Source: Metabacillus schmidteae (GTDB lineage Bacteria; Bacillota; Bacilli; Bacillales; Bacillaceae). Taken from it: a stretch of DNA of 64,000 nucleotides. Where the stretch lies: positions 1,616,001 to 1,680,000 of the forward strand of contig NZ_CAESCH010000001.1 in the NCBI RefSeq assembly GCF_903166545.1. Direction: 5' to 3'. Below, one piece after another: positions 47,516 through 56,707 of this stretch. Positions within the stretch are counted from its first letter, which is position 1, and every line of letters begins with the position of its first letter. Both the position numbers and the translations under genes were made by a program. The notes under the pieces are model-generated. The model saw nothing but the letters and a program-made list of their open reading frames with translations. It did not search any database and had not been told where the DNA came from.

Positions 47516-48397
47516 TCATTTATCCATTTTAGCAACAGTTTTCCTTAAATAATGAATAACCTCATCTCGTAAATCTTCACGTTCTAATGCAAAATCGATT
47601 GTTGCACGAATAAATCCAGCTTTATTGCCAATATCATACCTATCCCCTTCAAATTGATAAGCATAAACGACTTGAGATTCATTTAAAATTTTAATTGCAT
47701 CAGTTAATTGGATTTCTCCGCTTTTATCAGGTGATACATTGTGTAATACTTCGAAAATTTCCGGTCTTAACACATAACGTCCCATAATGGCAAATCGTGA
47801 TGGTGCAACTTCTTTTTTTGGTTTTTCAATGAGAGTATCAATATTAATGATGTGATCATCAACATTTCTTCCTTTTGGCTTAATAATACCGTATTTTGAC
47901 ACATCCTCTTCAGATACCTCCTGGATTGCTACAATTGAGGAATGATATCGATTGTAAACATCAATTAATTGTTTCAAACAAGGTGTTTGGGATTTAATAA
48001 TGTCATCTCCAAGTAAAACGGCAAAAGGTTCATTACCTATAAAACTCCTCGCACATTGAATTGCATGTCCTAAACCTTTTGGTTCCTTTTGACGGATATA
48101 GTGAATATTAGCCAAGCTTGAGATGTTATGAACTTCTTCATAAAGTAATTGTTTATTCTTTTTTATCAATGTATCTTCTAATTCATACGATTGGTCAAAA
48201 TGATCCTCAATCGAACGTTTTCCACGACCACTTATAATAATAATGTCTTCAATTCCGGATGCAACTGCTTCTTCCACTATATATTGTATGGTTGGTTTAT
48301 CCACGATCGGTAACATTTCTTTTGGTAAGGCTTTGGTTGCAGGCAAGAATCGTGTGCCTAATCCTGCTGCCGGAATGATTGCTTTGCGAATTTTCAT
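47516..48397 (-). CDS. galU: UTP-glucose-1-phosphate uridylyltransferase
   Basis: A 293-residue nucleotidyltransferase that makes UDP-glucose from UTP and glucose-1-phosphate. The start is IRKAIIPAAGLGTRFLPATKALPKEMLPIVDKPT (uridylyltransferase signature, split by loops), FAVLLGDDI holds the metal-binding Asp, and EKPKKE and GEIQLTDA are conserved. It is the GtaB/YngB type. It lies next to the coat-glycosylation genes and would supply UDP-glucose to the UDP-glucose dehydrogenase encoded at 53286, although it is on the opposite strand. Confidence 0.93.
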   Translation of the reverse strand: MKIRKAIIPAAGLGTRFLPATKALPKEMLPIVDKPTIQYIVEEAVASGIEDIIIISGRGKRSIEDHFDQSYELEDTLIKKNKQLLYEEVHNISSLANIHYIRQKEPKGLGHAIQCARSFIGNEPFAVLLGDDIIKSQTPCLKQLIDVYNRYHSSIVAIQEVSEEDVSKYGIIKPKGRNVDDHIINIDTLIEKPKKEVAPSRFAIMGRYVLRPEIFEVLHNVSPDKSGEIQLTDAIKILNESQVVYAYQFEGDRYDIGNKAGFIRATIDFALEREDLRDEVIHYLRKTVAKMDK

Positions 48398-48573
48398 ACC
48401 TACCCCTCCTTCAATAAAACAAGCTCAAATTATTTTGTTACTATATTCATATTGTAAAATAACCTAAACTGTATGAGAGAATAGCTCAGTTTTTCGGAAA
48501 TTTTTGTATTTCTTCGGGAGGGAATGGACCGATTAAGTAACAATATCATATAGACTTGGGTGAGCTGTCCTAT

Positions 48574-48600
48574 ACAAAATTTATCCTCTGTCATAGTTTA
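48574..48600 (+). promoter_or_regulatory. Possible sigma-K promoter upstream of the cotS-like gene
   Basis: AC (48574-48575), 16 nt, CATAGTTTA (48592-48600), fitting the CATANNNTA -10 of late mother-cell promoters. It lies 270 bp before the gene; the rest of the 475-bp gap shows nothing else clear. Confidence 0.3.
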
Positions 48601-48872
48601 ATAAAAAGTATATTCTTCAGAAAAACTACTAATGAAAAATGGAAATGTCTTTCCCTTACTTCCACATCATCTTTTCAAACTTCTTATATATTACTAGAAC
48701 GTTCAATTACTCATTTAGTAAAATAATTCAACTTCAAGGAATTATGAAATGGAATCCTTCAAACTCATTTTCCATTACTTACAAGATTCGCCATTAAGAT
48801 GAACAAGAAAAACATGCTGCAATTTTATTTTTCTGATAGAAATGACTTTGACCTATTAAAGGAGGGGTTTTC

Positions 48873-49973
48873 ATGGAGCAGCAGCTAATTGTGCCATGGG
48901 AAGTGGATGAACTTACCCAACATGAGTTTTACGTTCCTGAATACATTGAAAAAATGGCACATGATGTCCTAGTTCATTACGATTTCTCTGTAAAAAGTTT
49001 TGAAATCGTCACCACAAAACCTGATAAAGGTGGCGCAATATGGAAAATAGAAACTAGTGCAGGCCCAAAAAGTATAAAACTATTACATCGCAGACCTACA
49101 AGAAGTAAGTTTAGCCTAGGAGCTCAGGAATATCTTGTAGACGTTAGGCAGGCAAGAGTACCGCCTATTGTAAAAACGAAGGATGGAAAAAATTACGTTG
49201 AGGCCGGAGGGAAATTATGGTTTGTTGCCGAATGGATTGAATCTTTAGTACCCGTTACAAAAGATTTAGAAGGAGCAAAACATCTTTGTCATGCTCTTGG
49301 TGAATTCCACGCTTTAACGAAAGGATATGTTCCGCCTCCTCAAGCTGAAATAGCCTCAAGGGTGTTAAAATGGCCAAAAAATTACCAAAAAACAGTGAAT
49401 AAAATGGAGTGGTTTCGTAATATTGCCAGGGCTTATGAAGAGTTACCTGTAAGCTCTCATATATTAGCCGTTGTTGATCAATTTGAAGAACAGGCAAAAA
49501 GAAGCCTTGATATGTTAACTCAATCTAACTACCTTGAACTGGCAAGTAGAGGCAATGAATATTGGGGCTTAGTTCACCAGGATTATGGTTGGTCAAATGG
49601 TCAAATGGGTTCCAACGGAATGTGGATTATTGACCTTGATGGTGTAGCATATGATATTCCAATCCGTGATTTAAGAAAATTAATCACAGGTACGATGGCA
49701 GACTTATTTAGGTGGGATGCAACCTGGATAAGAGAAATGATTAAAGCTTATCACGAAGCAAACCCGATTTCACAAGATATATATAATCTCTTGATGATCG
49801 ATTTATCTTTACCGAATGAATTTTACAAAAATATCAAGGAAGTCGTATATGATCCTGAAACTTTCTTAAATGATCCAGCTGTCATAACGATGATTCAAAC
49901 AATTGTTGATACTGACCAAACAAAATGGCCGATCCTAGAGGAAATTAAAGACGATTGGAAGGGAGTAGAATAA
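48873..49973 (+). CDS. cotS: CotS-family spore coat protein (kinase-like fold)
   Basis: A 366-residue protein of the CotS/YutH group, which has an aminoglycoside-phosphotransferase-like fold. Motifs are KGGAIWKIETSAGPKSIKLLHRRP (nucleotide-lobe analogue with Lys), YLVDVRQARVPPIV, and LVHQDYGWSNGQMGSNGMWIIDLDGVAYDIPIRDL broken as HQDYGWSN (Brenner-type catalytic loop) and IDLDG (metal Asp). In B. subtilis CotS is an outer-coat protein made late in sporulation. The next gene starts 1 bp after the stop, so it is coupled to a glycosyltransferase, as with cotS/cotSA. Which CotS paralogue it is remains uncertain. Confidence 0.85.
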   Translation: MEQQLIVPWEVDELTQHEFYVPEYIEKMAHDVLVHYDFSVKSFEIVTTKPDKGGAIWKIETSAGPKSIKLLHRRPTRSKFSLGAQEYLVDVRQARVPPIVKTKDGKNYVEAGGKLWFVAEWIESLVPVTKDLEGAKHLCHALGEFHALTKGYVPPPQAEIASRVLKWPKNYQKTVNKMEWFRNIARAYEELPVSSHILAVVDQFEEQAKRSLDMLTQSNYLELASRGNEYWGLVHQDYGWSNGQMGSNGMWIIDLDGVAYDIPIRDLRKLITGTMADLFRWDATWIREMIKAYHEANPISQDIYNLLMIDLSLPNEFYKNIKEVVYDPETFLNDPAVITMIQTIVDTDQTKWPILEEIKDDWKGVE

Positions 49974-49974
49974 T

Positions 49975-51579
49975 ATGAAAATATTAATGATTTGTACGGA
50001 AAAGCTTCCTGTACCTCCCGTACTTGGTGGAGCCATTCAAACCTATATTGCCGGAAGCATGCCTCATTTAAGAAACGCCCATAACATTACAGTTTTAGGA
50101 GTAAATGACCCATCTCTGCCGGATCAAGAAACTATTGATGGTATACAGTATGTACGTGTTCCAGGAAAAATACTAGAGATTTACCGAGAAGAAGTGATCC
50201 GTTATGTGGAAGCCAACCAATTCGATCTCATTCACATTTTTAACCGACCTCGTTTAGTCCTTCCAGTCCGACAAGCGGCACCAAATTCAAAAATTGTTCT
50301 TAGTATGCATAACGATATGTTTCAACCTGAAAAAATTAATCCAGAAGAAGCAAAAGCAGTTATAAACGAAGTGGCTAACATTATTACGATAAGTAATTAT
50401 GTTGGAAATGTCATTCGTGATTTATATCCGGAGGCTGCGCATAAGCTGCATACAGTATATTCCGGAGTTGATACAAATCGATTTTTACCAGGTCATCATC
50501 CGAAAATGCAAAAAATAAGGAATGAACTTCGCAGTGCAAATGGTTTAGAGAATAAAACGGTATTATTATTTGCAGGGCGACTTTCCAATAATAAAGGTGT
50601 GGATAGGTTAGTAAGAGCACTACCCGAGCTTTCAAAAAAACATAAGGATTTAGCCCTTGTCATAGTTGGGAGCAAATGGTTTAGTCAAAATGATGTGACT
50701 GACTATGTAGCTTACGTAAGAGCATTGGCTAAGAAATTGCCTATACCAGTTGTTACGACAGGATTTGTTGCCCCAAGTGAAATCCAAAATTGGTTTGCAG
50801 CAGCTGATTTATTCGTTTGTACATCAGTATGGCAAGAACCACTTGCCCGAGTTCATTACGAAGCAATGGCAGCAGGACTTCCGATTGTAACAACAGCAAG
50901 AGGAGGAAATGCCGAAGTTATCAACTTAAATGAGAATGGACTTGTGGTAGAAAATCCGGAAGATCCTGGTGTTTTTGTAGAAAAGATTTCTCAAATACTT
51001 TCGAATCGTTCTTTGATGAGGAAAATGGGGGAAAAAGGAAGAGAGTATGCTCTTAGGTTATATCAATGGGATAGGGTTGCCTCTGACATTCTTGAGGTGT
51101 GGAGAAAATCATTTGCAGCACCGCTAAATGTGTCCCAACATGAAGTATTACCAACGATTGATTCACCAAATAATAACCTAGACCAAACAGAATCTTTACA
51201 AAAAGAAAATATTGATGCTTTAGTAAATGATCCGGCACCTGTATATCAATCAATTGAAGTAGAAGAAAAGGATATTCCAAACAAAGAAACAAGCATGGAA
51301 AAAAATAAGGCAATAAATAGCAAGAAAGACTTACTAAGAGCTGCGTTAAGAGACATGATTAGATCTTCTTTAGTAAATTCACGAATTTCAACTATGGAAG
51401 GAACAAAGAATTCGTTACTTCAAATGATTAATGCAGAAGATAAAACTGAAGTGACAAATACAAAAACAGAAACAAAAGCAGAAACAAAAACAAGTAAGGA
51501 AAATAGTAACATAATAACTAGTAGAGAGGAAAAGAGGAATGCATTAAAAGCAGCACTAAGAGAAATGATTAAGATTTAA
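49975..51579 (+). CDS. CotSA-like GT4 glycosyltransferase with long C-terminal tail
   Basis: A 534-residue protein. Residues 1-375 form a GT-B family 4 glycosyltransferase: MKILMICTEKLPVPPVLGGAIQTYI start, LLFAGRLSNNKGVDRLV (about 195-210), and the catalytic/donor motif EPLARVHYEAMAAGLPIVTTARGGNAE (about 283-309) broken across two strands. Residues about 380-534 are an added hydrophilic tail, Lys/Glu/Thr/Asn-rich, with a duplicated motif: RAALRDMIRS (about 455) and KAALREMIKI at the end. Ordinary CotSA/YtcC proteins stop near 377. It is coupled to the CotS-like gene and presumably glycosylates spore surface components. Confidence 0.85.
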   Translation: MKILMICTEKLPVPPVLGGAIQTYIAGSMPHLRNAHNITVLGVNDPSLPDQETIDGIQYVRVPGKILEIYREEVIRYVEANQFDLIHIFNRPRLVLPVRQAAPNSKIVLSMHNDMFQPEKINPEEAKAVINEVANIITISNYVGNVIRDLYPEAAHKLHTVYSGVDTNRFLPGHHPKMQKIRNELRSANGLENKTVLLFAGRLSNNKGVDRLVRALPELSKKHKDLALVIVGSKWFSQNDVTDYVAYVRALAKKLPIPVVTTGFVAPSEIQNWFAAADLFVCTSVWQEPLARVHYEAMAAGLPIVTTARGGNAEVINLNENGLVVENPEDPGVFVEKISQILSNRSLMRKMGEKGREYALRLYQWDRVASDILEVWRKSFAAPLNVSQHEVLPTIDSPNNNLDQTESLQKENIDALVNDPAPVYQSIEVEEKDIPNKETSMEKNKAINSKKDLLRAALRDMIRSSLVNSRISTMEGTKNSLLQMINAEDKTEVTNTKTETKAETKTSKENSNIITSREEKRNALKAALREMIKI

Positions 51580-51639
51580 GTGAAATCTTCTCTTGAAAAC
51601 TTAATGAATAGATCTTTTGAATAAAACTGATAATGTGAG

Positions 51640-51686
51640 AAAACGTCCACAAGAAAAATGAACATTTATCCTTGTGGACGTTTTAC
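51640..51686 (+). terminator. Terminator of the cotS-glycosyltransferase operon
   Basis: AAAACGTCCACAAG (51640-51653) pairs perfectly with CTTGTGGACGTTTT (51671-51684). Confidence 0.85.
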
Positions 51687-51735
51687 ACATTTTAAAGATT
51701 TAATAGTTTCTTATAAAATATTTTATCCGATAAAT

Positions 51736-51780
51736 AATCCCTCTTTTCCTTAAGTAAATTTCTTAAGGAAAAGAGGGATT
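51736..51780. terminator. 19-bp perfect hairpin, convergent with the Asp-rich gene
   Basis: Arms 51736-51754 and 51762-51780 (AATCCCTC...CTTAAG and its complement) enclose a 7-nt loop. The stem is long and lies 26 bp from the end of the minus-strand gene, so it probably terminates it. Confidence 0.65.
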
Positions 51781-51805
51781 TAATTATATATGCGAATATG
51801 ATAAT

Positions 51806-52342
<537 letters not shown>

Positions 52343-52635
52343 TTTATTTCCCCCCGGATTTTTTTTTTCCAACCTTTACTCTTAATAGATGAGCTATTTA
52401 CTATTTAAAGTACACTTGAATAAGACCCATAAACATATTAAAAGATAAATAGAATTAAATTCTAAAACCCTCGTATTAAGTAGAAAAGTTTGCTGGAAGT
52501 TATATTAATTTATGTAAGTTTAAAAATAGTTGATATAGTACAACTTTATCAATTTATTGACCGTAAAAAAATTGTACATTTCTATTGATGACAGTTTTTT
52601 ATCCTCTTTTATAGATTTTTGGGTATTTGTTCAAG
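52343..52635. other. Divergent gap between the Asp-rich gene and the 80-aa gene
   Basis: About 290 bp of AT-rich sequence holding divergent promoters. No further ORF or structured RNA is evident. Confidence 0.5.
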
Positions 52636-52662
52636 CACATTTGTCCTGTTTTTCATATATTA
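52636..52662 (+). promoter_or_regulatory. Candidate sigma-K promoter for the 80-aa gene
   Basis: CACA (52636-52639) and CATATATTA (52654-52662) fit the -35 AC and -10 CATANNNTA of sigma-K promoters with about 15-bp spacing, 38 bp before the start codon. Confidence 0.45.
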
Positions 52663-52700
52663 CAATAGAAGACATGTCACTCTAATCGGAGGGGAAGTTT

Positions 52701-52943
52701 ATGGATGACTACTGTGCAATTTTACGTTCACTACCATCAGGTTCTGAGGTGAATATTCATACAAATGATAAGTCTTATTATAATGCTATTTTCAAAAAAA
52801 TTTATCCAAGAACAAGTATAGCTTTGTTTATGATTGATCAATTTTACAGTTATGGCGGGGTCCCGATATTAATTCATTGTAGTAAGATTTCATCAATGGA
52901 TTTACCATTTTCTATGCAAGATGTTTCTGATGAAGATGAATAG
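52701..52943 (+). CDS. Small hypothetical protein (80 aa), probably sporulation-expressed
   Basis: ATG 52701 follows GGAGGGG. The product has a compact N-terminal part (MDDYCAILRSLPSGSEVNIH, then KSYYNAIFKKIYPRTSIALF), a short LIHCSKISSMDLPF strand and an acidic DVSDEDE end. The pattern suggests a small beta-sheet domain (SH3/Hfq-like) but no family is recognised. A sigma-K-like promoter and flanking coat genes suggest late mother-cell expression. Confidence 0.6.
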   Translation: MDDYCAILRSLPSGSEVNIHTNDKSYYNAIFKKIYPRTSIALFMIDQFYSYGGVPILIHCSKISSMDLPFSMQDVSDEDE

Positions 52944-52955
52944 TATAAAAAAACT

Positions 52956-52979
52956 AGACTGCTAAACGCAGTCTGTCTA
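52956..52979 (+). terminator. Terminator of the 80-aa gene
   Basis: AGACTGC (52956-52962) pairs with GCAGTCT (52968-52974); the T-run is weak. Confidence 0.5.
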
Positions 52980-53115
52980 ATTTCAAGACATAGTGACAAA
53001 AATAATTGGCTTGTAATGTCATTCGTGTTGGCTTTATAACTCCTCTTACCTTACAAAAGAGGTCACGGCATAAAGAATTGCATTATTTGTGCACGTCCCG
53101 GTCTATATTCTATTA

Positions 53116-53154
53116 AAATCCTCGATTATTTGCCCCTACCAGGAGGATTTTTTT
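53116..53154 (+). terminator. Terminator upstream of the ytcA-like gene
   Basis: AAATCCTC (53116-53123) pairs with GAGGATTT (53143-53150), then TTTT. It separates the 80-aa gene from the ytcABC-like operon, which needs its own promoter within 53155-53285. Confidence 0.7.
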
Positions 53155-53285
53155 CATACTATTAATTAAAACCTCAGCCATTTTTATGTTTTTCATTGTT
53201 AATTGTGCTGATGCACTATGACAAAATAAGCTTATCCACAAATACAATAAGAAATATACAATCTTTTTGGAGAGGGGATATAGAG

Positions 53286-54575
53286 ATGAAGATATGTGTT
53301 GTAGGCGCAGGATATGTTGGTCTTACTTCTGCAGCTGTTTTAGCTGATTTAGGGCACATTGTTTGCTGTGTTGATACAAATAAAGAGAAGATTACTTCAT
53401 TAAATAAGGGAGAAGTCCCGATCTATGAGCCTGGATTAGAGGAGGTTATTTCTCGAAACGCAGAAAATTTAATATTTAGTTCTGAAGTTGTAGAAAATAT
53501 TCGCAAAGCTTCAGTTATCATGATTGCAGTTGGAACACCATCCCTCCCAGATGGAAAAACGAACTTAACATATATATACAGTGTAGTCGATATGATTGCG
53601 GGAGTTCTTACAGACTATAAAACAATCATTACGAAAAGTACAGTTCCACCTGGTACAAACGAAAAGATATATGCTAGATTACTACAAAAAGGAATTGATC
53701 CAGAACAGTTTGCAATCGTCTCAAACCCTGAATTTTTAAGAGAAGGATCAGCACTTTTCGATATGTTACATGCTGATAAAATTGTAGTTGGAAAAAACAA
53801 ATATGACAACAAATCATTAAATATTATAAAGACTCTTTATAAAGGAATAGAAGCACCCTATGTTGTAACAAGTCTTTCAGGTGCAGAAATGATTAAATAT
53901 GTATCTAATGCATTTTTAGCGACAAAAATTTCATTTATTAATGAAATGGCTAGAATATGTGATAAATATGAAGTCAATATTGATGACGTTGTTCGAGGAA
54001 TAAGTACAGACCCAAGAATAAGCCCACACTTTCTTAGTTCAGGACTAGGTTATGGAGGCTCTTGTTTCCCTAAAGATGTTCGTTCTTTAGAACAAAGTGC
54101 AATTGATAAAAAGATAACTCCTATCATATTACAAGCTATACAAACAACAAATGATACGCAAATTGATTATTATATTGAAAAGCTTTTAACGGTATTTGAG
54201 TCGTTGAAAGGGAAAACGATTTCAGTTCTTGGTATTGCTTTTAAACCAAATACAGATGACACTAGAGAATCCCAGGCTGTTCATCTTATCAAAAAGCTGA
54301 GTCAATTAGGTTGTACCATTAACACGTATGATCCAAAAGCAACTTTACCTTTTTTAGGGGAACCAAACATTACTCAATTTCCTACATTAGAGCAGGCAGT
54401 TACTGATGCTGATTGTGTTATTATCGCTACAGAATGGGCTGAATTTCTTTATTTAGATTGGAAGAAACTTAGGCAGCTGATGAAGGGAAATGTTGTATTA
54501 GATGCAAGAAACTGCATTGATCAATCAAAAGTATATGAAAATGGATTTGAATATGTTGGAGTTGCTCGCTCATGA
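53286..54575 (+). CDS. ytcA: UDP-glucose 6-dehydrogenase (YtcA/TuaD type)
   Basis: A 429-residue enzyme that oxidises UDP-glucose to UDP-glucuronate using two NAD+. The N-terminal Rossmann motif is MKICVVGAGYVGLTSAAVLADLG. Catalytic Cys lies in GYGGSCFPKDVRSLE (about 262), the Lys in EMIKYVSNAFLATKISFINE, and TKSTVPPGT is conserved. I start at ATG 53286 behind GGAGAGGGG, since the in-frame ATG at 53196 adds 30 non-conserved residues. It overlaps the following epimerase gene by 4 bp. The trio mirrors ytcA-ytcB-ytcC of B. subtilis, linked to spore coat sugar synthesis. Confidence 0.93.
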   Translation: MKICVVGAGYVGLTSAAVLADLGHIVCCVDTNKEKITSLNKGEVPIYEPGLEEVISRNAENLIFSSEVVENIRKASVIMIAVGTPSLPDGKTNLTYIYSVVDMIAGVLTDYKTIITKSTVPPGTNEKIYARLLQKGIDPEQFAIVSNPEFLREGSALFDMLHADKIVVGKNKYDNKSLNIIKTLYKGIEAPYVVTSLSGAEMIKYVSNAFLATKISFINEMARICDKYEVNIDDVVRGISTDPRISPHFLSSGLGYGGSCFPKDVRSLEQSAIDKKITPIILQAIQTTNDTQIDYYIEKLLTVFESLKGKTISVLGIAFKPNTDDTRESQAVHLIKKLSQLGCTINTYDPKATLPFLGEPNITQFPTLEQAVTDADCVIIATEWAEFLYLDWKKLRQLMKGNVVLDARNCIDQSKVYENGFEYVGVARS

Positions 54576-55519
54576 AAATACTAGTTACGGGTGCTGCAGG
54601 CTTTATCGGATCTCATTTATGTGAGAAGCTGCTAAACGATCCAAAAAATAAACTAATTGGTGTCGATACCTTTATAGGACCAACTCCAATAAATTTAAAA
54701 GAAATTAACCTTCAATCACTTAAGAATCATCCAAGATTTCAGTTCATTGAATCAGATCTACTCACCGCGGATCTAGACAATTTATTATCTGAAGTCGATA
54801 CAATTTATCATTTAGCTGGTATGCCCGGGGTTCGATCTAGTTGGGGAAAAGACTTTGATCCTTATGTAACATATAATATATTAGTTACTCAACGTCTTTT
54901 GGAAACAGCTAAAACCAAAAACCTCAAAAAATTCATCTATGCATCCACATCATCTATTTATGGTGAAAAAAGCGGGAAAGTATCAGAAGATTCAATTCCT
55001 ACTCCACTTTCACCTTATGGAATTACAAAGTTAACTGGTGAATACCTTTGTCATGTTTATAATAAGAGTTTCAATGTACCGATTGTAGTTGTTAGGTTTT
55101 TTACAGTTTATGGACCACGCCAACGGCCAGATATGGCATTTCACCGATTTATCGCTCAAATTTTAAAAGAAGAACCGATTACGATTTTTGGAGACGGTAC
55201 TCAATCAAGAGATTTTACTTTTATTAGTGATTGTGTGGAGGCAACATCATCAGTATTACATCACGATCATCTAATTGGCAGGACAATAAATATAGGGGGA
55301 AAGGAAAGAGCTTCTATCAATGAAATCATTACGATGCTGGAACAGATAACAGGAAAAAAAGCCAAAATAAACTACACAGATAAAGTTAGTGGAGAACCAA
55401 AGCATACTTGGGCAGATATTACACTTGCTCAAACATTACTAAACTATGATCCTAAAATATCATTAAAGGAAGGTTTAGCACGAGAAATGAACTATATCCG
55501 ATCAGTTTATGATTTGTAG
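54572..55519 (+). CDS. ytcB: NAD-dependent nucleotide-sugar epimerase (YtcB-like)
   Basis: A 315-residue extended SDR. It begins MKILVTGAAGFIGSHLCEKL (NAD-binding TGxxGxxG), has HLAGMPGVRSSW (about 79-90), the catalytic Ser in STSSIYGE (about 129), Tyr/Lys in YGITKLTGE (about 149-157) and YGPRQRPDMAFHRFI. That last feature is characteristic of UDP-glucuronate 4-epimerase/UDP-glucose epimerase-like enzymes. Its start overlaps the stop of ytcA (ATGA), so it should act on the UDP-glucuronate made there, giving UDP-galacturonate or a related coat sugar. Confidence 0.88.
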   Translation: MKILVTGAAGFIGSHLCEKLLNDPKNKLIGVDTFIGPTPINLKEINLQSLKNHPRFQFIESDLLTADLDNLLSEVDTIYHLAGMPGVRSSWGKDFDPYVTYNILVTQRLLETAKTKNLKKFIYASTSSIYGEKSGKVSEDSIPTPLSPYGITKLTGEYLCHVYNKSFNVPIVVVRFFTVYGPRQRPDMAFHRFIAQILKEEPITIFGDGTQSRDFTFISDCVEATSSVLHHDHLIGRTINIGGKERASINEIITMLEQITGKKAKINYTDKVSGEPKHTWADITLAQTLLNYDPKISLKEGLAREMNYIRSVYDL

Positions 55520-55532
55520 AGGTGAAAGTGGA

Positions 55533-56666
55533 ATGAGAATTGCCTTTATATGTACAGAAAAGTTGCCGTCACCTGCTATAAAAGGTGGAGCCATTCAAAT
55601 CATGATTGATGGCATTGTTCCTTTTTTTCATGATCATCAACTGACGATCTTTTCCATCTCTGATCAATCTCTTCCTAATACTGAGAAGCAATCATTCATA
55701 GAATATATCCGTTTTCCTAAAGAAACCTATATAAATGATGTTGCTGATGAAATAAAAAAACAACAATTTCATGTAATCCATGTTTTTAACAGACCCAGTC
55801 ATATCTCTCTATACAAAGAGTCCTCACCAAATAGCAAGTTTGTTCTTAGTCTCCATAATGATATGTTTTCAGAATTAAAATTAACAAGAGAAGAAGGGTT
55901 AAAAGCGATTGAGTGTGCAGATGCAATCACAACAGTCAGTAAATATATAAAGCAAACAATCGTTAAAAGATTTCCCCATGCCTCCCACAAAGTCCATGTC
56001 ATTTATTCTGGTGTCGATTTAAAAAAATACCAAACTGTCTTTGAAACACAAGGGAAAATCATACGAAAAAGAGTCCGCAAACAATACAATCTTCAAGGAA
56101 AACAAGTCATTCTTTTTATTGGTCGATTAAGTAAAACCAAGGGACCACACCTGTTAATAAAAGCACTGGATCATTTAATTACTAAATATCCTGACATTGT
56201 GCTGGTTATCGTAGGTGGAAAGTGGTTTAGTGATAATACTGTTGATGATTACGTTCAAAGTTTATTTGATCTTAGTTCGAGGTTTTCTACTCGTGTTCTC
56301 TTCACAAAGTACGTCCCAACAGAGAAGATACCAGAACATTTAGTCATGGCTGATATATTTGTTTGCAGTTCACAATGGCATGAACCACTAGCACGTGTCC
56401 ATTATGAAGCGATGGCAGCTGGAGTTCCTATTATTACAACAAATCGTGGAGGAAATGGAGAAGTTATTCAACATGGGGAAAATGGACTTGTCATAAATGA
56501 CTATGACAATCCAAAAGCATTTGCAGATGCAATAGATTATTTATTTTCAAACCCCTCAAAGAAAAAGTCATTTGGTATGTTGGGAAGAGAGTATGTGAAC
56601 AAGCAATTCCAATTTCAACACGTTGCTGATCGACTACTAAACACTTATCTTCAAATTAATGAATAA
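55533..56666 (+). CDS. ytcC: GT4 glycosyltransferase (YtcC/CotSA-like)
   Basis: A 377-residue GT-B glycosyltransferase, paralogous to the one at 49975 but without its tail. The start is MRIAFICTEKLPSPAIKGGAI, VILFIGRLSKTKGPHLLIKAL is the hinge, and EPLARVHYEAMAAG with TTNRGGNGE forms the donor site (about 288-318). ATG 55533 has AGAGGTGAAAG upstream; an in-frame ATG at 55509 lies inside the ytcB gene end. It is the last gene of the ytcABC-like operon and probably transfers the uronic-acid-type sugar to a coat or crust component. Confidence 0.9.
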   Translation: MRIAFICTEKLPSPAIKGGAIQIMIDGIVPFFHDHQLTIFSISDQSLPNTEKQSFIEYIRFPKETYINDVADEIKKQQFHVIHVFNRPSHISLYKESSPNSKFVLSLHNDMFSELKLTREEGLKAIECADAITTVSKYIKQTIVKRFPHASHKVHVIYSGVDLKKYQTVFETQGKIIRKRVRKQYNLQGKQVILFIGRLSKTKGPHLLIKALDHLITKYPDIVLVIVGGKWFSDNTVDDYVQSLFDLSSRFSTRVLFTKYVPTEKIPEHLVMADIFVCSSQWHEPLARVHYEAMAAGVPIITTNRGGNGEVIQHGENGLVINDYDNPKAFADAIDYLFSNPSKKKSFGMLGREYVNKQFQFQHVADRLLNTYLQINE

Positions 56667-56668
56667 AA

Positions 56669-56698
56669 AACCCTACCTTCAATGGCAGGGTTTTTTTT
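56669..56698 (+). terminator. Terminator of the ytcABC-like operon
   Basis: AACCCT (56669-56674) pairs with AGGGTT (56687-56692), followed by T to 56698. It may serve both convergent operons. Confidence 0.82.
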
Positions 56699-56707
56699 GT
56701 ATAGATT

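Noticed and set aside
53196..53285. N-terminal extension of the UDP-glucose dehydrogenase
   Set aside because: The nucleotide-binding motif must be at the N-terminus; ATG 53286 has a strong RBS and the upstream part is not family-like.
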